Notes: generated from the sequence alone by a model not told the origin. 64,000 bases of DNA from Globodera rostochiensis (GCA_018350325.1 JAEVLN010000007.1:835109-899108); one strand, 5' to 3'; counted from the first letter of the stretch, positions 9,582-20,929 are shown. Numbers and translations are program-made.

Positions 9582-11435
9582 ATGGAAATTCCTTCGACAT
9601 CACAAAGGTTAAGCGAGTCGGAAAATGATGATGAAACGGTGGAGGATGACGTCTTCGAAGATCCACAAGAGAGTTTTACGAAGCTTGACAAAACCGAGCC
9701 AGCGCATTCGTTTTTGCGTTATTTCCAGTTCGCACGGGGAGTTCAAAAAGCAAAATGTAGAATTTGTTGTAAGCAGATTGGTCGTAAAGGAGGCAACACC
9801 AGTGGAATGGATAGGCATTTGAAACGTCATTCAAAGTTTGCTCTTTTTCTTATCGGTTTAATAAATTTAACAATCTTTTAAGAGCATATAAAGATTTTCA
9901 ATTGGCAAAGTCTAACAAATCAAGTCGAAAAAATATGCCAATTTGTTCTGAAGAAGTTCCAAAAAAGACGCCGGTAAAACAAATGAAGCTGGATGAATTT
10001 CGCCTGAAGGAAAAATGGCCTAATGACCATCCAAAATCTAAAAAAATTGACGAATTGATTGTCCGATTCGTTTGTTTGTCCTGCGATTCAATCAGTCTGA
10101 CGGAAAAAAACGGCTTTTCTGAATTATTTGATGAAGCATGTCCAAGGTAACTAGAAATGGCCATAAATTGTGTGTAAATGAAATTTTAGCTATTCACTTA
10201 AGTCGCGTACATTTTTTACAAGTCTGCTCGAAAAAAAATATGAGGAAAAGCTTGCATTGGTGAAAGGGACAATCAATTCTGCCAATTATTTGAGTTTTAC
10301 AACCGATTTGTGGGAAAATCGCAAAAAGAAGAAATGTTTTTTAAGGTAATTTACACTCATGAATTATCATGCATTTATTTGATCATTTAGTCCTCGTAAT
10401 TGCGACGCTGATTGATCCCAGATACAAAAATCACCAGAATATTTTCAGTTATGAAGACCGAATTCAAAACAAAGTTCTTCTACAGATGGAAATTGAACTC
10501 TTTATCAATCCACAAAGGCGTGTTTCCGATTCTGAAGAAACATTAAATTACGAACTGCTGCCCACTCAATCTGACAATCCACTGTCAAATTTTCTGTTTC
10601 CAACCGCATGCGGATCCGTTGACTCTACCCAATCGCAAAATGATTTAAGCAATGTTATAATCAATGAAATCGATTCCTTTTTTAAAGTGAGAATTAATTA
10701 ATCGCGATTGTCTGTAAAATCTATTCATTCAGAGCCCTACAATCGAGTTTGATGCCGACCCGTTAGTTTTTTGGCGTGGGAATTCAACATATCCAAACAT
10801 CAAACAGATTGTTTCAAAATATTTGGCACCGCCGCCAGGAACGGTTGAATCGGAACGAACATTCAGTCAGCTGTCGGAAATTTTCAGTCCAAAAAGATCA
10901 AGACTGTCCGCAACGGCGGCGTTCATTTCAGTGCCCACACTTCAGTGCCGCACACTTCAGTGCCCACACTTCAGTGCCGGACACTTCAGTGCCAGCACTT
11001 AAAAAGGCTATAACTTTTTTTAAACTCAACCAAATCAAACAATTAAGATGTCATTGGAAAGCTCTAAACGAGAAGTATCGTAAAAAAAAAAATCAAGCCG
11101 GTTCAATTCGTTTTTAAGAAGTTCAACGTGAAAAACACCCAAAATCAGGGCTTTTCATCAGTTTATTGCAATAACTTTTTTAAGAATTTTTTAATTGATT
11201 AGCGTTGGCTTAACAATAGCTTTTAAAAGCTTAGAGCTTTCCAATGACATCTTAATTGTTTGATTTGGTTGAGTTTAAAAAAAGTTATATGCTTTTAATT
11301 GCTGGCACTGAAGTGTCCCGGCACTGAAGTGTGGGCACTGAAGTGTCCGGCACTGAAGTGTGGGCACTGAAGTGATGCGTACCCTGTCCGCAACGCATGC
11401 TATGCAGCAAATTTTCTTGCATTTTAATTTTGATG
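9582..11435 (+). pseudogene. hAT transposase, decayed and interrupted
   Basis: The pieces are collinear. First is an acidic N-terminus and a BED zinc finger (about 9740-9830; C-x2-C in CRICCKQIG, then H-x4-H in HLKRH). Next is a hAT core (9902-10345) with SLTEKNGFSELFDEACPR and FTTDLWENRK. Then comes VIATLIDPRYKN (about 10390). The C-terminal dimerisation region (about 10757-10915) contains PLVFWRGN and ESERTFSQLSEIFSPKRSR. The frame is cut at LSA by the MITE and resumes at 11396 with HAMQQIF to a stop. Part of the conserved middle, between the DLWEN and DPRYK blocks, is missing. It was once functional and is probably dead. Confidence 0.8.
10916..11383. mobile_element. MITE with tandem CACTTCAGTGCC termini, nested in hAT
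   Basis: Both ends are stacks of CACTTCAGTGCC/GGCACTGAAGTG units in inverted orientation around a core (CTTAAAAAGGC ... GCTTTTAATTGC). The direct repeat CTGTCCGCAACG occurs at 10904-10915 and 11384-11395. That is 12 bp, longer than most target duplications, so the true duplication may be a sub-part. A second copy of the family lies at about 11744-12172. Confidence 0.75.
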
Positions 11436-11743
11436 AATAAATTCAAGAAGTCTGGTACATGTTTTGATTATTTTTAATCAATTTTTGGCCAAAATATACT
11501 TTATTTTAAAAATAATGACATTTTTGAAGTATTTAAAAAATTTTCAAAAAAGTCTCGGTCTCGAGTCTCGACTCGAGAAAAGTCTCGGGTTTTTTGGGTC
11601 TCGGTCTCGGTCTCGAGTCTCGGGGTCAAGTCTCGGTCTCGGTCTCGAGTCTCGGGGTCAAGTCTCGGTCTCGGTCTCGAGTCTCGGGTCTCGGTAAATT
11701 TTGGGTCTCGTGCATCACTACTGCTGTTTATCTTTTTTTGGGG

Positions 11744-12172
11744 GTACGCATCACTTCAGTGCCCACACTTCAGTGCCGGACACTTCAGTGCCCACGCTTC
11801 AGTGCTGGACACTTCAGTGCCAGCACTTAAAAAGGCTATAACTTTTTTTAAAGTCAACTAAAGCATACAATCAAGATGTCATTGGAAAGCTCTAAATGAG
11901 AAGAATCGTACAAAAAAAAGCCAAGGCGGTTCAACGTTTTTAAGAAGTTCAACGTGAAAAACACCCAAAATCAGGGCTTTTCATCAGTTTTATTGCAACA
12001 ACTTTTTTACGAATTTTCTAATTGACTAGCGTTGGCTTAACAATAGCTTTTAAAAGCTTAGAGCTTTCCAATGACATCTTGATTGTTTGATTTGGTTGAG
12101 TTTAAAGAAAGTTATAGCCTTTTAGTTGCTGGCACTGAAGTGTGCGGCACTGAAGTGTGGGCACTGAAATGA
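11744..12172. mobile_element. Second CACTTCAGTGCC-terminal MITE
   Basis: It is the same family as the nested element, in the opposite orientation, with left end GGTACGCATCACTTC and right end CACTGAAATGATCGCC. The core is highly similar. The flanks CTTTTTTTG and CTTTTTTG may be a decayed duplication. Confidence 0.7.
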
Positions 12173-12235
12173 TCGCCGCCGCTTTTTTGTACTCTGACAC
12201 GCGTCGCGGTAGCTGACACGCGCGTACAACACAGG

Positions 12236-12380
12236 TAGAGAGAGAAAGAGAGAGAGGAGGAGAGAGAGAGGAGAAAGGAGAGAGAGAGAAGAGAAAGGAG
12301 AGAGGGAAAGGAGAAAGGAGAGAGAGAGAGGGGAGAAAGGAGAGAGAGAGAGGAGAAAGGAGAGAGAGAGAGAAGGAGAA
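12236..12380 (+). repeat. Purine microsatellite (GAGAGA/GGAGAAAGG)
   Basis: A low-complexity (GA)n and GGAGAAAGGAGAGA array. Long frames of Ser/Leu/Pro across it on the minus strand are artefacts of composition. Confidence 0.85.
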
Positions 12381-13490
12381 ACGAAGCAACAATTTTGGGC
12401 AGAGAGCGTAAAAAGAAAGGCAGACAAACAGAGGAGGCCAAATTTGATGGCGGCAAATGGCGTGCATTTAGAGGGAGGAGTCGTTCAGTTTTGGGCGCCA
12501 GTGACCCCGTTGAAATGCTGCAATAATTAGGGTGACCATTTTTAGGCTTTATCCTTTTTTTCTGCAGATTTGTTTTGATTGATTTTTGCACGAAAAACAT
12601 GCTTTTAGTCGTAAATTTCGTCGTTTCAATAAGGCTATTTGGATCTAAAAATACCTATTTTGGGAGTTTTCGTGTTTAAAATAGGTTCGAACCTATTTTA
12701 GGCATCTGAAGATTTTGTGGCTGCCCAAAATTTCCTTTAGAAAGTGCAATAAAATTCGAATTTTTCTTAACAAATTTTTATAAAAAATGCAAAAAGATGC
12801 GAATTTTTCTTGTTAATATCCTATTTTTTTTTCCTTGCTCAAAAATACACTATATAAAATCGATTCTTTTTTTTTTGCTAAAACATCATTAAAGATTTTT
12901 CAAGCATTTTCGATTATTTTAAAAAATAACTCCGGTTTGAAATTTTTTGAAAATGAATTAAAAAACGACTTTTTCGGGTTTGCTAGGCTTAGGCCTAATT
13001 TGTAAGCCACCCTGAGCGTAGGGGAGCGCTTTAAATGCTCAATTGTTACTTTCTATTGCCGAATTCGTAATCGATAATTTTTACAAAAAAAAAATATTTC
13101 CCAAAAATTTTGACCAAAAGGATCCATCCCCTATGAATTTTGTCCAACTTTAAGAAGCTGTATCTCAGCTCATTGTCGTTGCCTGAGCAAAAAATAATGC
13201 CGTACGATATCTCTCGATATATAAAATGACCCAAACACTCAGTGGTAATATTCTTGCCTTTTCCCATGGTTTTTTGGCATGGCATTTTTCCTAAAAATTT
13301 GAAGAAATTCCAAGATTAAAAATCTAGGTCCTGAAAAATCCAGGTCATGGACGCCTGCTGGATTCAGGTCCTCTGGATTTTTTTTCAAAAATTTGACCAA
13401 ATGATTTAGATTTTTTGCTTTTTTTTTTAAATAGATATATTTTTTAGAATTTTTTTTTTGTCTTCTTCAACTATTGTTATTTTGTGCCCC
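12381..13490. other. Intergenic region upstream of ALKBH6
   Basis: It is AT-rich. An end like GCTAGGCTTAGGCC...CCACCCTG finishes at about 13012 (inverse of the 7694 end). GCGCTTTAAATGCTCAATT at about 13027 recurs in the P1 spacer near 29.85 kb. No gene is supported. Confidence 0.4.
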
Positions 13491-16400
13491 ATGTCCATTG
13501 AACGTATTCATTATGTGCCCGATTTTGTCAATGTTGAGGAGGAGCGTCAACTGATGGAGCGCGTGTACGGCGTGCCGAAGCCGAAGTGGCGGACGTTGGC
13601 ACGACGTCGACTGCAGAACTGGGGCGGCACGCTGGCGGGCAGCGCGGAGACCGGCAAACAGTTCCTTCTGCAAGATGAACAGCTGCCGGAGGTGGGCACA
13701 TATTTTAAAAAAATCATTCGATTTTTTGTTATTATTATTGAATTTTATGTTTTCATCACTTGAAGCAGGGGTGCCAGAAACTTTTACAAATCGAGTCAAA
13801 AATTGGAAATTGTCTCGGCGGTCACCCAACTCCTCGCCAAAATTTTTTTTTGAAAAAAATTCCTTAAGCAAAATTGCCATAAGTTGCGGCAATATCAAAT
13901 GAGATTGGACTTGAGGACCGACGACATTCTCTAAAATCTTGGTAAAAACATCGATTGAGAAAAATCCCGTGCTAAAATTTGTTGATCGAAATTTCGATGG
14001 TGATCTCGAAGCATTTCGATTGATCCCGATCTTTAATTATTTAATGTTCCTAGTCACTAGAGCCCGGAATTTTGAAAAAGTCGGGATCAGGATCAGGATT
14101 TGGAAATGACCAGGATCAGGATTTACCAGGATTAAAAATCCTGTTTTCAGGATATCCTGATCGCAGAGATTTGTATTTTTTTTAATTCACAGATGAAAAT
14201 TTTCATAAATTTATGGTCAATTTTAATGATTCTGCCCGAGACAGGTCCGTCCCCATCTATCCCTGATTTCGTTGTTGGAGGTTCCGACGGTGCCGCCGGG
14301 AAAAATTGTAGAATTTACATTTTAGTTAAGAAAATTGCGAAAAAATTTCGAAAAAGCTGATTTTTAATTTAAAACTTCTGGGGGGGGGGGGGGGGTAGGC
14401 GGTGCCGATAGGCGCCGCCGGGAAAATTTTTTGAAATTTTAACTCAATTTGTTACGGCAATTTTTTAAAGCTTTTTAGGACTGGGAGTGGTGCATTTTTT
14501 GAAGATTTAATGCCGCCCAAAAATATTCTTAAAAAATTGGATGCAATTTAAAAAGTTGTGAGAAATTGGTTACTCGACTATAGATACTAACGGAAAAGTC
14601 ATAAAAAATCATTAACATAGTCGGGGTTCGAACCCCCCAATACAAAACGATTCCGATCCCCATCACTAAACACTACACCACCAGTTCATATGTCGGGTCC
14701 TAAATCCAATACATAACTGAAAATCCTGGTCCGATTACCAGGATTCAGGACAGGATCAGGATCCTGGTTCAATTAGCCGGATCAGGATCAGGATTTGGAA
14801 ATGACCAGGATCAGGATTTACCAGGATTAAAAATCCTGTTTTCAGGATATCCTGATCCTGGTGCTTCGACGAAAATACCAGGATTCCGGATCAGGAGTCC
14901 TGGAAAATCCTGCCAGGACTCCTGTCCTGTCCGGGCTCTACTAGTCACCGCCTTAAATTGCTAGCGGTAGGGCAATTTTAAACACAAATTGGACTTTGCA
15001 AATCTCATTTTTTAATATCATTTTGTATATTAATTTTGGTACTTTCCCCCTTATACGACGACCCCCTTCCCGAATTGCCTTTAAAAACAGATTGTTAGAG
15101 GTAATTTGGATCGAGAAACATGAATATGACCTTCAATTTATCGGATTTTGCGTTTTTGAAGCGCTTCAATTTTCGTAAAACCATAGGGGGGGGGGAGATC
15201 AAAATTTCAGTAATTTTTTTTTCTAAAATCATCTGAAGAAAAGGTTGTTGTTGTGTGAATGAATAGAAAACAAAATTTAGAACGAATTTTAAATTAAAAC
15301 GGTAACCCACGTTTAAACGCAAAATCCGATAAATTAAAGGTTGATATTCGTGTTTCTCGGCCCAAATTACCTCTAAAATTAAGAAAAATCAAAAAAGGAA
15401 AATTATTCCCGGCACGGTGCCATTTGATTTATTTTTGCCATTTTTCAAATTTAATATTCAGTGGCTGGAGCATTGCATTGATAAGATAATGGCCCTGGAT
15501 TCCGGCTCTCCACTGACAACTTTTCCAGCGGAAAATCGACCAAACCACGTGCTTGTCAACGAATATTTTCCCGGCCAAGGCATAATGGCCAGTTTTTAAA
15601 TGGGAATTTTTATTAAAAAATAATAAATAATAAAATCATTTTTTATTTTAATTGTTTAGCCTCACACTGACGGCCCAGCCTTTTATCCGCTGATCTCCAC
15701 AATTTCGCTTGGCTCTCATACAATGCTGGACTTTTATGATCAAGTTTAGAGCCTTGGACAATTTCGTACAACAAATTTCAATGGACCAAGATTGTTCGAG
15801 ACCTTGGACCGAGATTTTTTTGGAGATCTCGATCGTCAAAATTTATTGAGATTTATCGAGATCCAGATCGGTCCTCATAGTCCGCGCTTTTTATTAATAA
15901 AGTCTAATAGAAATAACATTTTTTTGTTTCTAAAATAAATTGAAACTTTTAGAACAATTTTTTAATTTTTATACAATTTACGGACTCAAGATCTAAAATG
16001 TTACTAAAATACATTTTATTTCAACATAATTTTAATTAATTTGTAAGGACCCGTCCGACTCGTCCCGTCGAACTTCTGTCGGCTCCGTTCTGTTGGAAAG
16101 GCGCAGTTTGGTGCTGATCGCTGGCCATGCCTATCAAATGTTGCACGGCATTGAGGAGGTACTTGAAAAACTATCGAATAAAAATTGGTTTTTTTTTCAA
16201 AATTTTCAGCGAAACACTGATCAGATCGATTCTGTTGATGCATTGTTGAATCGGAGTGCGTTGTCCAAGTCGGCAATTGCCATGGTCGACCAAGGGGAGT
16301 TGGACAGGCAAACCAGGTGGGACTACCAGCAAATGGTTACCCCCCCCCCCCCCGCAAAACAAAACGAAAAAACCAAAAATTTGGAATGAGCGCACGGAAT

Positions 16401-16904
16401 TTTCGTGACAAACAGCAAGCCGAGTTCATGTTGGGGAGCTTCTCCGTTCCTCTTCGGGTTGGGTTTCATTTCGGTTGGGAAAATGACCGGGTTTTGGGTC
16501 ATCGAGTTTAAATACACACATTAGAGCCCGGACTTGCTGACCGATCGAAATTTTGATCGAGAATCTCGAAAAATCTCGGGCAAGCCCAATTATCGATCAA
16601 TTCTCGATCGGCCCGGGCTCTACTGCCGCGTGTTAAAAATGTTGGGTTTCGAATTGGATACGGACCTATTGGTGAATTACCCACTTATTTGGTTTATAAT
16701 TTTGTCAGAAGGAGCTATGTAAAATTTGGCAATTTACGATGTTTTAAAAATCATAAAAAAAACTGCACATTTTAAATTACATATAAATTTAATCTTTTTC
16801 TTTTCAGGGTGTCGCTGACCATCCGAAATGTGCCAATCACAAAGCGTGTACCGTTGATGATCAAAAAATGTTTGGACGTGCAGAAGAAGCCATCAATGAA
16901 ATGA
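13491..16904 (+). CDS. ALKBH6: ALKBH6-type 2-oxoglutarate/Fe(II) dioxygenase (six exons)
   Basis: Exons are 13491-13691, 15462-15587, 15660-15743, 16048-16158, 16210-16316 and 16808-16904, giving 241 residues (human ALKBH6 is about 238). Family blocks are clear: IHYVPDFVNVEEE and PKPKWRTLARRRLQNWGG in exon 1, NHVLVNEYFPGQGIM in exon 2, and PHTDGPAFYP with STISLGSHTMLDFY in exon 3. The iron ligands are His111-x-Asp113 and His170 (YQMLHG); the 2-oxoglutarate clamp is R210-x5-R216 (RVSLTIR). The start is the first in-frame ATG and aligns with the family. Intron 2 appears to use a GC donor after ATG (15588), because the nearby GT breaks the frame. Introns 2 and 5 carry MITEs. AlkB homologues oxidise alkylated bases or proteins; the ALKBH6 substrate is not firmly settled. 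Confidence 0.9.
14058..14940. mobile_element. hAT-type element in ALKBH6 intron 2
   Basis: The ends are TAGAGCCCGGA and CCGGGCTCTA, flanked by a perfect 8-bp duplication CTAGTCAC (14050-14057 and 14941-14948). The interior has CAGGATCAGGATT words, a GC-rich hairpin (about 14397-14421) and a tRNA-like segment on the minus strand (box B at about 14626). No transposase is encoded. It lies wholly inside the intron. Confidence 0.88.
14397..14690 (-). mobile_element. tRNA-headed SINE nested in the hAT element
   Basis: Read on the minus strand it has a box A-like GGTGTAGTGTTTAG, then box B GGTTCGAACCC, and about 200 bp later TAACAAATTGAGTTAAA and the hairpin CGGCGGCGCCTATCGGCACC. The order is the same as in the 5.1-5.4 kb SINE. 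Confidence 0.55.
16522..16622. mobile_element. Short TAGAGCCCGG MITE in ALKBH6 intron 5
   Basis: The ends TAGAGCCCGGACTTG and CGGCCCGGGCTCTA are inverted. The interior has GATCGA/TCTCGA words. The flanking 8-mers (ACACACAT and CTGCCGCG) do not match, so one flank has changed. Its terminal sequence is that of the 14.06-14.94 kb element. Confidence 0.65.
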
Positions 16905-16935
16905 TTAATTTTCTTCCATTATTGTTGAGGAACAT

Positions 16936-17604
16936 TGGTTCTTTTCCGTTATGAGTCAACAAAAAAAAAAAATTTATTTAGACAACACAAATGTGTTTCT
17001 AGGGGTATTTCGGGGTCGTAGAATCCGAATCCGACCTCCATTTCAGCTTAATTCGAACCCCGGACCCGAATTCGAACATTTTTATAAAATTTATTTTTTT
17101 CACATTTTTCCCGCAAATACGTTGTTGGTGGAGCAGACCTCGTTGTTGAAAGAACGCAATAGCGGAATTTTCATCGGGGACTTGGGCAATTAGGGAGTCA
17201 TAGTTCAGGGCCATATTGCGGGAAATGGCAAAAGAGGAATTGGTTGTCCACCCCATCTCTCATTATTTTATTGCCTTATCATCTATTGCAAAGGTCAGCG
17301 AGATCGAGAGGTAAAGCTCATTTAACTTTGTTATCATCTCGAGCAAACAACAAGCAAATAGTCGAGCATTGCCTCAACTGCTGCGGAGAACGAACGGATC
17401 GGATGGCGGAAAAATTGTCGATTTTAAATAGAAAAATGTGAAAAAAATAAATTTTATAAAAATGTTCGAATTCGGGTCCGGGGTTCGAATTAAGCTGAAA
17501 TGGAGGTCGGATTCGGATTCTACGACCCCGAAATACCCCTAGAAACACATTTGTGTGTCTAAATAAATTTTTTTTTTTTGTTGACTCATAACGGAAAAGA
17601 ACCA
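16936..17604. mobile_element. Foldback element with Merlin/ISXO2-like transposase fragment
   Basis: Long inverted arms (about 16936-17115 and 17430-17604) include TTTCTAGGGGTATTTCGGGG and TTCGAACCCCGGACCCGAAT. Between them, on the minus strand (about 17105-17256), a frame reads ALNYDSLIAQVPDENSAIAF then FFQQRGLLHQQRICGK. This resembles the N-terminal region of ISXO2-like (Merlin/IS1016) transposases. The catalytic part is absent. A related foldback lies at 34.72-35.03 kb. Confidence 0.65.
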
Positions 17605-17929
17605 GGACATTTTTGTAGCCAAATTTGTTTGGCATATTTAATTTTTAAATTAATACATTAGCTTGGTCCTTTTTTTGAGTCGAATACGGATTTTGATGTT
17701 GATGTGCAGCATTTTAAAAATGCCCGATGAAGAAAAAAAAATTGGATGGCGCATTTAATTCATAATTCTAAATAAATAAATTAAGGTACATATGTATGTA
17801 CAAAAATATCAAAAAATGACATTGAAATAAGCTAAATATGACTTAAAAGTTTCAAAACTAGTGCTTTTGGGCAATGTTGTTTTCCCCCAATTAACAACTG
17901 AATTCGGGGGAGCCTTTTAGCCGCTTCCG

Positions 17930-18258
17930 ATCCGAGTGTCGAATAGTACTAAAAATGTCCGAGTGTCGAAAAGTCTGAGTGTCGAATAGTACTAAAAATG
18001 TCCGAGTGTCGAAAAGTCTGAGTGTCGAATAGTACTAGAAATGTCCTAGGGTCGAAAAGTCTGAGTGTCGAATAGTACTAGAAATGTCCTAGGGTCGAAA
18101 AGTCTGAGTGTCGAATAGTACTAGAAATGTCCTAGGGTCGAAAAGTCTGAGTGTCGAATAGTACTAGAAATGTCCTAGGGTCGAATAGTACTAGAAATGT
18201 CCTAGGGTCGAAAAGTCTGAGTGTCGAATAGTACTAGAAATGTCCGAGTGTCGAAAAG
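17930..18258 (+). repeat. Minisatellite, GTCGAATAGTACTAGAAATG
   Basis: About seven tandem units, each near 45-50 bp, are built from GAGTGTCGAATAGTACTAG, AAATGTCC and TAGGGTCGAAAAGTC. It sits downstream of copy C of the NRRRKR family. Confidence 0.85.
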
Positions 18259-18545
18259 TTTTGGCGGTTCCGGAACTAGTTCCCAGAACCGTTGGAACCG
18301 GCACCGGAACCGGGAAAACATGGTCTCGAGTTCGAGGACAAAACATACAAAATATTTTATTTGCATACATTTTCTTCAAAAAACAAAAAAAAATCTTTAC
18401 CAAAATAGCAAAAATGGAACAAATAAACGAAAGAAGAATCACGGAATTCCGATTTTTCCGAATTTTTTTTAGGCTTCGGAATTCCGATTTCCTAAATTTT
18501 TTGAGGTCATCGGCTCCCATCCCTGCTTTACACCATCGTTGTGCA

Positions 18546-20814
18546 TTAATCCCGGTTTATTTTATAACAGAAATAAATAAGGCCAAAAATGGCGACGACG
18601 GCAAGGCCGCCGATGACTATGTAATCGGCTACACTGCCATGGAATTGTCCGGCACAACATAGGGTGCGTCGCTTCCTGCGACGATTTTTGCCTAAATTTT
18701 TGTTATTAAGTAATTAGTAGTTTGTTAATTTATAAAAAAATAGACGAAATTTTAATCACCGCTCAGGCTAAAGTTTTTTCTGAAAATTTTTGTTTACGGG
18801 ACTCTAATAAAACCTATTTCCCAATAAAGCCCGACCCCCTTTTTTGGGAAGGGGTTAAAATTAGGGTTGTGCGAGAGTTTCTGTCTCGGGTCTTGATGAA
18901 AATCTCGGGATTTTTTGAGGTCTCGGTCTCGAGGTTTTTCTTGACACGCAGCATTAATTCAAAATTTTTTTCAAAAATCAATTTTAGCCTCAAAATCAGT
19001 GTTTGTTTGACTTAGCCCAACAACTCAGAATCACAATAGAAAATCACCAAAAACCAGATTTAACGAATTAACTTGGCATAAATTTCCAAATTTTCGATAT
19101 AAAATTAATTAATTTCATTTTACTGTTAATTTATCGAAAATAAATCGTTAACCCTGCTACGAGGCAGGGTTAAGAATCTTAAGAAAAAATAAACCCGGGT
19201 TAGATGAGCGAAGCAAATTCAAATAAACCCGGGTTAAGTTTCGTCAACCCGGGTTAAAAAGGGCAATAAACCCGGGTTAAGCGTTTTAGAAAATGTTTAC
19301 ACTAGGGTAGTGCACGGTCGGTTATACCGAAAATCTTTTTGGAAAAATTGCTTAACAAACAATCAAAAGTTCAATCTTTTCCTTTAAAATTTTCTTGTTA
19401 AGCTCAATTCATATCAATTTCGATTTAATTTTAATCAGACGATAACGCGATCGGAAAAAAATCGCTTTGAAAAATCATTTTTTCGAACTTTGGTGAAAAT
19501 TAGTGATTTAAAAAAAGTACGGATATCCACGGATATCCGCAGACGGATATTTGTGGATATGGGATTTTGGAAGGTAACGGATACGGACGGATAACGGATA
19601 TGAGATTTAGGACGGACGGATACGGATACAAAAATTCATATCCGTGCACACCCCTGCTCACCACTACACTACGGCATTTATTATATGCTTACGGCCACAA
19701 TAATTACAGTATCCTGCCCATAAATTAGAATTTCCGGATCCTGTAACAGGTTTGAACTCAAAAGATTTTCCCAACCGGATCCTCAGGATTAACCCTCTAA
19801 AATTCTGTTAATCCTGAAATGGCTAAAAATACAGGATTCCGGACAGGATATCCTTGCAAAATCCTGCTTCAGGATCCCATTCCTGCACGTATAAATAAAT
19901 TTTAAATTAAATATAAACTTCCTTTACCTTCACTTTTATTTCCAAAGTATTTTTTGAAGTCGTCATTTTGCTTAGACGATTGCCATAAATTAATAATTTT
20001 TTGCACAATTTTTTTGGAATTTTCACCGCCATTTTTGGTGCGACTCATTTCGGACCAAATTATTGCCATTTTTTTGACAATTTTAGGAAGTTCAAACTCC
20101 ACACCAGTGCTTTTTACAGCTTTTTCATAAACAATTTCATTTTGGTTGGCCAAGAAATTCATTGCATTTTCTGTTTTGTCCAAAATTGTGGTTATTTTAA
20201 TTTGGCCATTTTCAATCAGCGAACTTTTTATATTTATGAATGTTTTGGCCAAATCTTGCAGCAATTTAGCCATTTGTTCTTGACGTCCCAGCAATTCGTA
20301 AAAATTGTCAAGTTTCAACAGGTTTAAAAACAGCGATTGCTTTCCCGGATGTTTCAACTGATTCGGCGTAGAATTTTGGTTGAATTAATTAGAATTGGGT
20401 TTTTAACAAATTAAATTTTAAATAGAAAATCGGTGCAAATATTTCCTAATTAATTTTTAATATATTTTATAAACACCTCACATGCCGGGTGTTTGGGAGA
20501 TGGTCGCGGAGGCTTTATATAATTTTCTTCTTTCGAAAGTTTCTCAAAAAAAGGATCACTTTTGTCCATTTCGTCAGCCATTTGTTTGATTTGTTCGTCA
20601 CAAATTCCATTTTCTTTCATCAATTGGTGCCAAAATTGTGGGGGACTAAATTATTGTTTTTTTTCTTATTTAATAAATGCCAAATTATTTTTTGGAATGG
20701 TCTTGGATTTTTATATAAATATAAGACAAACTTTGGATGTTGAATTTGAGTTGATTTTGAAAATGTCGCAACAAATAAAAATATCAAGATCAAGCAATTA
20801 GCAAAAGTAAACAT
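18546..20814 (-). CDS. NRRRKR membrane-protein family, copy C (four exons, long intron 3)
   Basis: Exons are 20732-20814, 20477-20645, 19928-20357 and 18546-18691 on the minus strand, giving 275 residues with consistent phases. It has a signal peptide (MFTFANCLILIFLFVATFS), an ectodomain with GGENSKKIVQKIINLWQSS, the NRRRKR run at about 230-235 and a transmembrane helix at about 251-271 (DYIVIGGLAVVAIFGLIYF), ending CYKINRD. Intron 3 is 1236 bp against about 140 bp in copies A and B, because it holds AACCCGGGTTA repeats and CGGATATCC words. Those same repeats flank broken copy D. The final exon is again the most divergent. Confidence 0.75.
18692..19927. repeat. Repeat insertions in intron 3 of copy C
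   Basis: From left to right: a TAGGGTTGTGCGAGAG/CTCGGTCTCG piece (about 18865-18950), AACCCGGGTTA units (19145-19285), TAGGGTAGTGCACGGTCGG (about 19305), a CGGATATCCG-rich tract ending CCGTGCACACCCCTG (19510-19655), and CAGGATTAACCC words (19730-19890). All of these except the first also occur next to copy D (0.93-1.62 kb) or in MITEs elsewhere. Confidence 0.6.
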
Positions 20815-20929
20815 TTTTTGTTCCTTTTTTAAAATAAATCTAAAAGATATTATAATGTATTAGACCGCATTTCCTCTGAGCCCGTCCCCAAGATTTTAAT
20901 GGGAACAGAATGAAAACTCCCGGGGACGA

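Larger units (their letters stand above)
9266..11720 (+). mobile_element. Complete hAT transposon
   Basis: The terminal inverted repeats are TAGTGATGCACGAGA and TCTCGTGCATCACTA. They are flanked by a perfect 8-bp duplication, CTGCTGTT (9258-9265 and 11721-11728). Subterminal regions are dense in GTCTCGAGTCTCG words. The interior carries a recognisable hAT transposase, and a separate MITE (10916-11383) sits inside it. Similar CTCGAG-rich pieces near 18.87, 21.1 and 21.85 kb are probably its non-autonomous relatives. Confidence 0.9.

Noticed and set aside
12102..12600. Leu/Ser-rich frames with apparent transmembrane character
   Set aside because: Composition artefact of the GA-rich microsatellite.
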